A stretch of 64,000 nt of DNA from Amborella trichopoda (lineage: Eukaryota > Streptophyta > Magnoliopsida > Amborellales > Amborellaceae): NCBI RefSeq assembly GCF_000471905.2, contig NW_006500351.1, positions 3,701,255-3,765,254 on the forward strand, in the 5' to 3' direction. The notes beneath the pieces were generated by a model. The model had not been told where the DNA came from and did not search any database. It saw only the letters and a list, made by a program, of their open reading frames with translations. The position numbers and the translations under genes are program-made. This document shows, piece by piece, positions 56,476-64,000 of this stretch. Every line of letters starts with the position of its first letter. The first letter of the stretch is position 1.

Positions 56476-58746
56476 GTACTCTCTCTGTTATGATCCTTCT
56501 TCAGTTGCCTGGTTTTGAATTTTAGTCCTACTGTTGAGCCCTGCTTGTTAGCTTCTTGTTTTCCTTTTATCTCTATTGAACTTGTTGAACTTAGTCTATG
56601 GGGTTTCTATTACTAAGAAACTATCCATGAAATTCGTCGTAATTTTTTGTTTTTCTTTTGTGCTTGAGCTCAATTTTCATATTGTTTCGCGATGGTTTAG
56701 CTGTATTTGGATGTTTGCTCAGTTGATCCAGAGGTGCAAGTTGGAAATAGGTGGTGGAATTCAGACCATTCAATGATGAGTTTGCACAATTTCATGGATA
56801 CCTTGTCTTTCTTTATTTCTTCACTGAAATAGATGTCTTGTTTCTTTAGGCACTCTTCCCCTTCAAAAATCACTTTAGCCTGTTCTTATACTTTTTTTTT
56901 GGTAGGTAATTTACATTTTTCAAAGTGCTTACACCACATCCATGATACCCTGTTTCACGAAGAACACCCCTTTTCCGTGTTCTTGGTGCAAATTCTCTCT
57001 CTAATTTATTCCTTTCTCGGAATATCAGTAAAACAGAAAAAAATGTTTCAGCCAAAAAATCACCAGGAACAATTTCATTTTGTGACACTATATCGAAGCC
57101 TTGTGTATACCGATTGTAGGGTACTCGGGAACCCCTAGCTTGCGGAACCTGGAATCCCAAATACCGGGATCCCACCCAAGATCGTGTACATGATTCGCTA
57201 AATGCGAAGTAGATGAATACAACTATAAATCGAATGCAAGAAATAAAGAAAACATAAAAAGGATACCACCATAACATACGATTTACGTGGTTCACCCTAT
57301 AGGGCTACATCCACGGCCTTGGCAAGTAGAAATCCACTATATCAATGAAGATTAAAGTTTTGGGTTACAAGACATAATACCTCACTCTAAAGATCGATAA
57401 AAGACCATCACCAATCTTCCCTTCTAAACTCGCTTTCCCAACCGAGCAACACCATCGATCAATACCTTCTTTTCCACCATAATACCGCTACTGGAAAGAT
57501 AACCTCGAGAGCAATCGAGAGACTTTCTCTCTCTAGCCTTACCAACCCAAAACTCATGGGAAAACTGATCTTCTTTCCCACCGCAATACCGCTATCGGAA
57601 AGATAATCTCGAGAGCGAGGGACTTTCTCTCTCTAGCCTTACCAATCCAAAACTCATGGGAATACTGCCTCTCTCTTGGAGATCCATTCCCATAGCCCCC
57701 AAAGGGGGGTGACCCTAAAAAGGATGGGTAGTATGCCTTCATTGAGCCTCTTATATAGATATTACTTTCTTGCTTCCCAAGAAATCCCATTTTCTTTTTA
57801 CCATGATACCATTATCTTTATATGAAAATATGGGTATGGTGATTTGGCTGTCACCAAATCCAACAATCTCCACCTTGATAGCAAAATCACCATAATTGCC
57901 TCGACGATCTTAATTGAATAGATTTATTGATTTCTCCTCACTTGCGTCCATTGTGGAATTCATTGTAGGGGTTCTCGGGACCGCTTAGCTTGTGGAATCG
58001 GAAATCCCAAATACTGGGATCCCACCTAAGATCGTGTACATGATTGGCTAAATGCGAAGTAGATGAATACAACTATAAATCGAGTGCGAGAAATAAAGCA
58101 AACACATAAAAACACACAGCCACAACACACGATATACGTGGTTCACCCTGTAGGGCTACATCCATGCCCTCGGCAACTAGAAATCCACTATCAGGATGAA
58201 GATTATAGTTTTGGGTTACAAGAGATAGTACCTATCTCTAAACATCAGTAAAAGACCATCATCGATCTTCCCTTCTGAACCTCCTCTCTCGATCGAGCAA
58301 CACCATCGATCAATACCTTCTTTCCCACTGCAATACTGCTACTGGAAAGATAACCTCGAGAGTAACCGAGGGACTTTCTCTCTTTAGAAGTGAAAGTTAA
58401 CCACCCAAAACTCATACGAATACCTCCACTCTCTCGGAGGCCATGTCTCTCTCTCTTGGCGACCAATCTCTATATTTGGAAATCCATTCCCATAACCCCC
58501 AAAAGGGTGACCCTCAAAGGATGGGTATTATGTCTTTCTTGATTCTCTTTTGTAGAGATTACCTTGAACTTCTTTCTTGCTCCCCAAGAAACCCCTTCTC
58601 TTTTTACCATAATACCCTTATATTTAGAAGGAAATATGAGTATGGTGATTTGGCTATCACCAAATCCAACACCTTATGTTATTATAGGTTCTCATGTGGT
58701 GAATTATTTATGCGTGAATATTATATTGTCAACTTTTCATGTCTAG
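56476..58746 (+). other. Intron 1 of the thioredoxin-like gene
   Basis: 2.27 kb, GT...AG, phase 0. About 1.56 kb of it is an inserted copia-like element (57115-58671), so the original intron was about 0.7 kb. Confidence 0.75.
57115..58671 (-). mobile_element. Internally deleted Ty1-copia element in intron 1 (copia D)
   Basis: Two direct repeats, 57115-57865 and 57964-58671, are LTRs that on the minus strand start TGTTGGATTTGGTGA and end CCTACA. Both contain the copia R/U5 signature CGTGGATGTAGCCCTA.AGGG and GAACCACGTA. Between them are only 98 bases, holding the AAGGTGGAGAT purine tract next to the 3' LTR and AATTCCACAATGG after the 5' LTR, where the primer site would follow but is deleted. 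The flanking 5-mers (CCGAT and CCTTA) do not match, so the target duplication has decayed or one flank rearranged. The LTRs differ at many sites, so it is not recent. Inserted antisense to the gene. Confidence 0.8.
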
Positions 58747-58929
58747 GTTCGTGCACTTGTCTCTGAAAAGGAAGGGCCAAAATGGTGGGAAAAGACTGCA
58801 GGACCAAATATGATAGACATCCATTCTACGAAAGAGTTTTTAGATGCATTGAGTGATGCTGGGGAAAGGCTTGTGATTGTTGAGTTTTACGGCACTTGGT
58901 GTGGCTCATGCCGAGCATTGTTCCCCAAG
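58747..58929 (+). CDS. ACHT1/ACHT2: Thioredoxin-like 2 (ACHT1/ACHT2 type), exon 2: WCGSC active site
   Basis: Acceptor GTCTAG|GTTCGTGCA at 58746/58747 and donor CCCAAG|GTGAGT at 58929/58930 define 61 codons, both in phase 0. The product contains [39 protein letters not shown] and [12 protein letters not shown] (active site W116-C117-G118-S119-C120 counted with exon 1). This [15 protein letters not shown]...[14 protein letters not shown] pattern is characteristic of the atypical Cys/His-rich thioredoxins ACHT1/ACHT2 (thioredoxin-like 2), thylakoid-associated redox proteins of the chloroplast that pass oxidising equivalents to targets such as 2-Cys peroxiredoxin. The remaining half of the thioredoxin fold (normally starting LC.TA..HP) is not found before the window end, so the gene is either split by a very long intron 2 or truncated. 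Intact frame and clean splice sites favour a live gene. Confidence 0.85.
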
Positions 58930-60100
58930 GTGAGTTCCTTTTTTCTCCTATTCATACCCATTAAAACCACAATGATGAGAAAATATCTGTCACAATCATG
59001 TTAAGTAACAATCGACTGATGAGGCATTTGCTCTTTGCTTGCTGGAAAAATGTTATTTGCAACTTTTATCTTTGTACAATCCTCTTAATTAGATTCTGTT
59101 TTTGTTACCCCTTATAATTCTGAAAAAGCATTTTATTGTGATTGAAAGGCAATAATCTCTTTGTAGTGCAATACCATTATCATAAAAATTACTTAAGATA
59201 TAAGTGTATGATACTAACTTCAGGAAACTACCATTGGGTAGAAAAAATACTTTGGGAAAATAGCATAGAATCAGTATGCGGTCAGGTGAAAATTCCAAAT
59301 AACTAAACATTGTTCCTTTCCCCCTCCCCTCAAATTCTCGGAATTGCAACTTACTACACTCGTGTTTCTAACTTTTACTTGCGTTTTGAATTTGTCTTAA
59401 GTAACCCTGACGCTATGCAACAACAAACAAGTTCTACAGGGGCTTTCACTGCTGTTACCTTGTAATTTTAGGTTTCAATAATGACGGCTCACTTAATTAT
59501 CATTCTTGGGTATTTAGCAGAGGGATCACCAGCAGCCTTACCTGATTTGAGGATTCTAAACCTTTTAGAAGATTATTGGATTCTTGGTGCAAACGATACA
59601 TCAGGTGTCGAAGACAATGCCCCTGAAACCATTTCTGCGTTCTGAAAATGTTCTCTTACCCTTGAGTATTTTATATTCCTACATCAAATATGAATGCCTT
59701 TTGTAGGCCAATTTTTTGAAAATGAGTTTTCTATTATTCACTGGGAAGGAATGTTTTGCGCAAGATTTTCTAAGACAAGGGCTGCTTGGGATATGATCTA
59801 AAGCTGGATGGCTCTTCTACCATATGCCTCTTCTACCATTCTTTTGATTTGGGAATCGCGTTAAATTGTTTCTTTTATGAAGAAATGTATTGTTTGAATT
59901 TGATTTGTGTGGGTTATATGAGTTTTGATAATTTTTTCATTCAAGCTTGATTCTATGTTTGTTGAAGGTTTTGTTAAGAAATGTTGAGAATTGTATACAG
60001 ATCTATAAATGGAAAAGTAGTTTTCTTTCCTCAGGTGCTTATATGGAAGTCTGCATTTTTGAATTTGCTCATTGTGATATTTCGGGGCAATCATCCATGT
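58930..60100 (+). other. Beginning of intron 2, no exon seen
   Basis: Starts GTGAGT. The sequence is AT-rich without open frames that resemble the rest of a thioredoxin fold. Small frames on either strand have no motif. Confidence 0.5.
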
Positions 60101-60106
60101 GTCAAA

Positions 60107-61293
60107 CATAGTTACCTAGAATGGGAGCATCAAGATATCCAGGATAGGGAATGAGAACGCAAAGCGAGGTAGGCTCGAAGTTCTGTGTTAGGGGGAATGA
60201 GGTCCATACATGGTCAGGCAAAAAGGCTGATATCCTTGGCTATCAGGAAGAGTGTTCCATATCTGCACTGAAGAGTGATTCTTATCTACATAGGGGCATG
60301 TTTCTTAATAAAGTGGGATCGCGTTCTGCTGTTCATAGGATCGAGATTCCCGAAGTTCACTTTCCCATTTATTGTAATTTGGGACGAATTCCAATGAAGA
60401 ATATATTTATCTTTATCCAAAGTCACCAACCCAAGTACTAATGTTAACAAGAATCATGTCATTGAAATTCTCTTTCAATTTCGATTCATGATTACATTTA
60501 AGATAGTTGTGATACTTTGTTTTCAAAAAAGAAATGCCATAATAGCTATGCTCTGCTTTGCAAAACCAAAGAAAAAAGGAAAGACATTGCTGTATATAAT
60601 TCTTAATCTTCTCCTTCGGCGAGGATTGCTAGGGACTCAATGACATATATACGACAGGAACGTCACATTTTCCAAGCATGTATTATATTCCATCAGCCGT
60701 AAGGCAACCCCACAAGTGGCTCGAATTGGTTGACCAATACTCAAATGATAGAAGTTCTTCAGGAGGTGGACATGAACTAATGAACTAGCCCCAATGAAGT
60801 GAAGCATATTGATCGCATCCTCATTCCTCAAAAGAACCACAACACGACTAACTTTTCTATCTTCTTCCAACTTCTTCCTTCTCTCTCCTTGCCCATTCTT
60901 GTTGCCTTTCTTTGAAATTAGACACGTGTCACAAATCACAAGGTGTGTATGGTTGTGTATTACACATTATGTAGGACATCATGGTATTCAAAAAGTCTTT
61001 CGGTATTAAGAAATTGGAGATCCACACGCCACTGTAATTGGATCAAAACATATGCAGGTGAATTCTCCCTCCCAAAGTACATGATACTTGGTTCCTTGTT
61101 GGTGGAACTGTGGTTCTACTTGATCATGAAACCATGATTTTTGGCATAGGGATCTAGATCCCTTTTATGAGGAATCGAGTTCCCTAATTCTCTGAATTGA
61201 GATCCCAAATATCATTGAATCGCTCAAAATCAAGGTCCCGTGTCTCGGAGCGCAAGATCGAGTTTTTGGAGTGGAAGATCCCGGTAACCATGT
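60107..61293. mobile_element. Second ATAGTTACC-type TIR element
   Basis: Left end CATAGTTACCTAG near 60107 and right end CCCGGTAACCATG near 61293 are inverted, and both tips match the element at 39104-39833. The right subterminal part (61140-61285) has the same GATCTCG/GATCCC words. Flanks TGTGTCAAAC and GTTGTCAATG are an imperfect duplication. The middle (60440-61130) is unrelated and may be a further insertion. Confidence 0.55.
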
Positions 61294-61878
61294 TGTCAAT
61301 GTTCAGAAAAAGGGATTTGGTCTCCTAGGCGTTTTGGATGCTGGCCGCTTAGGTGGGCACCCAGAGACAGGGTGTCCTCACCAAAATTGAAACCCCCCAA
61401 CCAAAACAAATAAACAGGGGAGTTCTTAGGGCATGTTTTAAGCCTTAAGGAGTTTTTTGGGCAATTTTAGAGCCCCAAACTTGTGAAATAAATGAAAAAT
61501 GTAATATTACAATCACATAACAGATTTACAAATACAAGTCTCAAAGAGATTGTAACTTGTAAGACATTGAAATGCCTTAAATCCCAAATGTCATTGAAGG
61601 AAACTAGAAGTCTATACTAGAAACGATATACAAAGTCAACAAGGCAAAATAACAAAACAAATACATCAAGTCATCAACCAAACAACTCTATGGCATCAAC
61701 GACATCACCACACAGGGTGTTCAATTGGATCATGAGGAATATCTAATGATGATGTTTCCATGCCGTCATCATCAGAGTCATCGCCCTCCTCAACATATTG
61801 AGCATCATCCCTCGTCTCCTTTAAATCTACTTCATCCTCTCTTGATGTCACTTTGCCTCGGCTTTCCCTCGCTAGGCC

Positions 61879-61926
61879 TTCTCCTTCCCCTGCTGGGCCT
61901 TCTCCTTCCCCTTCCCCTTCCCCTTC
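61879..61926. repeat. CTTCCC microsatellite
   Basis: Runs of CCTTCT/CCTTCC within the transposase tail, giving a GEGEGEG stretch on the minus strand. Confidence 0.85.
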
Positions 61927-61960
61927 CTTTGGCTTTGAGTTTGAGCCTAAGTGGTACGCG

Positions 61961-62007
61961 CTGGTTGATGTCAGTGATGATGAGGTATCATCACTGACAT
62001 CAACCAG
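61961..62007. repeat. Perfect 21-base palindrome with 5-base loop
   Basis: 61961-61981 is the exact reverse complement of 61987-62007, with GAGGT as the loop. It lies inside the hAT2 tail coding region. Confidence 0.95.
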
Positions 62008-64000
62008 CCACTCGCATGTGTCATCAATATCAAAAGCTTTAATAGCCTCCCTATGATTGTGCTCCAACTGATGATGACGTGCTTGCAACTTTTGATTGTA
62101 CTGAACAAAGACTAGGTCGTTAAGTCATTTTTGCACTAGTCTGTTCCTCTTCTTTGTATACACCTAATAGATAAAAAACTCGCTTAGTTACTAACTTACT
62201 AAGTACTAACTAGTCTACTGCTAAGTATGTATGACATCAACTTTATAAGTCACATTACCATTTCAAAGGTGCTGAAGTTTCGCTCACATCCAGAATAGCT
62301 GCAAGTCAGATTTAGTATTTTCATGGCCATCTACTCAAATGAGGGGTGCTTCCACCATGGCCCATCCACCATGCACCTATTTCATGTAAATGTAAAAATG
62401 TGAATGTAGTAATTTAGTAAATTAGGTATCTGGCCATTTGGTTAATTGAAATTCAATACTCAAATTATAAAATCAAATTGAAGAAGTTCTAAACTTTCCC
62501 GGAGGGATCTTGGACCTTTGCCTGATTGCCACCTCCTTACCTAGAGATCCATTAGTGAGCCTATACAAATCTGACTCCATCATTACCTTATCTTGCACTT
62601 CAGGATCAAGGTTGAGCTACACATTGCATTGGTTGAAAGCATCCATGAACTCAATCCTGCTATGTACCTCATGTACCTCAACATCGGTGTAAAAGTGAGT
62701 AGGGTTAAGGTAGAATCCTGCTAAGTGTAGGGGCCTCTCAATTTGGTAGTTCTATTTGTCTTCAATAATTTTCAAAAACTCCCCATGCCTCTTTTCATCC
62801 CCCAAAGATCTCTTGATTTCTTTCTTTGCATCTTCCATGGCTTTATAGATATGCCCCATAACATGTTTCTTCTCAGCATCAACCATCTTGAGAACCTTTA
62901 CCAAAGGGTGAAAGACTAACAAGGCATACTGGACCTTGTTCCAAAATCTTGAGTCCATGATAATGTCCATAACCATTCTTCCATCACCTTTCTTGGACCA
63001 CTTGGACTTGGTCCAATCCTCAGACACAAACATGGTAATCTATTTTCCTTCTGCTGAAATAAAGACTGCAAGGACAAGTACGAGGTAGCAAATCTAGTCA
63101 CCCCATGTCTCACCAAGTCTCTGTTCTCAGTAAACTTCCTCATCATGGCTAGGACCTGACCAACATAGAAATCCCTAAGTTAAGTAAATTACCCTCAAAT
63201 TCTCAATAAATTAATGCATTAAAAATACTCAAAATAAGTAACAACTAACAAATTACTAAAGAAACTAGTATAGTACTAAAATGTATACTTGAGTGTGACT
63301 GCATAAATATATTGTGACTTTCTTTACCTTTTCGATGTTTGTCATGAACATCTTCCTCTTACCAATGGCCTCAGCAGGAGGTCTATGTAGTGTGCTGCAC
63401 AAAGGGACCAAAAAATACGTGGCCTCTTCTCCATAAATAATTTGGCGCCCGTCATATTAGTGGAATACATATCGGTCACAACTTAGACCACTTTATCCTC
63501 CCCTATCTCTGTTATACACTCATCAACCAACTTAAAAATGAACTCTGCATCATGGGACTTGTTTGAAGCATCAATAGACTTCTTGAACATTGTCCCTAAT
63601 GGACAGTTCACCATCAAATTCATGATGCTTCTGTGCCTCTTGTCACTCCAGCCATCGGTCATTACTGTGCAACCCTATACACCCCACGCATTAGTGTGGG
63701 TCTTCAAATAGTTATTCGTTAGCTCCACTTCTCTCGTGAATATTGGCCTTTTAACCTCATAAGCAGTTGGAGCCCTCAACCCTGGCCCAAACTAGCCCAC
63801 TGCTTCCAACATAGCCTGGAAGCTACTCAAGTTAATGGCATTAAAAGAAATGCCTGCTTGGAACATCCACCTCCCCACATAGTAGATGACCCTTTCTCTA
63901 TTGTCCTTCTTGAAATGGGTCTCTAAGCCTCTTTGACCCCGTTCTCGTGGTAGTACCTCAAGATCAGGGCAGGGAAGAAAGCATCCATAGGCCCTGTTGT

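Larger units (their letters stand above)
61705..63960 (-). pseudogene. hAT2 transposase (DUF659 type), partial
   Basis: Minus strand, N to C: 63960-63700 upstream part, then CTVMTDGWSDKRHRSIMNL, MVNCPLGTMFKKSIDAS, HDAEFIFKLVDECITEIG (63668-63510), a stop, VVTDM, IFWSLCAAHYIDLLL (about 63440-63400). 63146-62752 continues with RHGVTRFATSYLSL, WTKSKWSKK, a block around FHPLVKVLKMVD and MGHIYKAMEDAKKEI. The C-terminal tail 62088-61705 is acidic with a Gly-Glu repeat. The first catalytic Asp (TDGWSD) and the second (VVTD) are both kept, unlike hAT1. Stops within DUF659 and frame changes near 63030 make this copy inactive. The hAT dimerisation domain is not recognised. Confidence 0.8.
61310..64000 (-). 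mobile_element. hAT transposon hAT2, cut by window end
   Basis: The left end near 61310 aligns with hAT1's left end (GTTCAGAAAAAGG..TTGGTCTCCTAGGCG against GTTTCAAAGAGCAC..GTGGGTCCTAAGCG). The minus strand carries a DUF659 transposase remnant throughout. The other end lies beyond base 64000. It follows the second TIR element and is probably still within intron 2 of the thioredoxin-like gene. Confidence 0.75.

Overview
This window is repeat-dominated nuclear DNA from a flowering plant. The signs are AT-rich sequence with GT-AG introns, plant retrotransposon signatures (the Ty1-copia TGGTATCAGAGC primer site and the CGTGGATGTAG R/U5 signature), a plant-mobile-domain protein remnant, DUF659 hAT transposases and one plastid thioredoxin-like gene. 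Species cannot be fixed from the sequence. I see no bacterial operon, rRNA or tRNA gene. Almost every open frame is short and either lies in a low-complexity tract or is a broken piece of a transposon protein.

Layout. 1-6043: a MITE and a very degraded copia element (A). 6050-9880: LTR-like family F copy 1. 9881-16160: minus-strand copia B, whose integrase is split by F copy 2 (about 12090-15530). 16300-17250: plus-strand copia C LTR end, primer site and a fold-back leader. 17565-19040: minus-strand LINE remnant (zf-RVT and RNase H) split by a hAT-type MITE. 19300-24915: G-run, GGACCG minisatellite, a 225-bp array and a 106-bp array. 25200-28720: plant-mobile-domain (PMD) pseudogene, minus strand. 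28971-29735: 80-bp array. 30708-31104: 5'-truncated LINE tail with target duplication. 33010-36180: F copy 3. 37560-37760: LINE piece. 38031-39039: CDC20 pseudogene with an intron. 39104-39833: terminal-inverted-repeat element. 40388-44307: MITE M2 split by a hAT transposon (hAT1), then partial copy M3. 45190-45620: FAR1/MULE-like zinc knuckle. 45640-46860 and 47700-50390: F copies 4 and 5. 50750-51340: DUF4283-like LINE ORF1. 53400-55950: MITEs and a long fold-back. 56281-58929: first two exons of a chloroplast thioredoxin-like gene, with an internally deleted copia in intron 1. 60107-61293 and 61310-64000: a second TIR element and a second hAT (hAT2), running off the window and probably inside intron 2 of the thioredoxin gene.

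The only locus that looks like a functional host gene is the thioredoxin-like 2 (ACHT1/ACHT2-type) gene at 56281-58929, and it is incomplete here because exon 3 onward is not visible. The most unusual material is family F. Five dispersed copies share a U3-like region, a TATA box, a short leader ending in a conserved TACCCCT...GTAAAT donor-like junction, a pyrimidine/purine-rich spacer made of different tandem repeats in each copy, and then a conserved block preceded by an acceptor-like CAG. In two copies the spacer is an array of small hairpins whose arms vary in a compensating way. All coordinates of degraded elements are approximate because they were aligned by eye.
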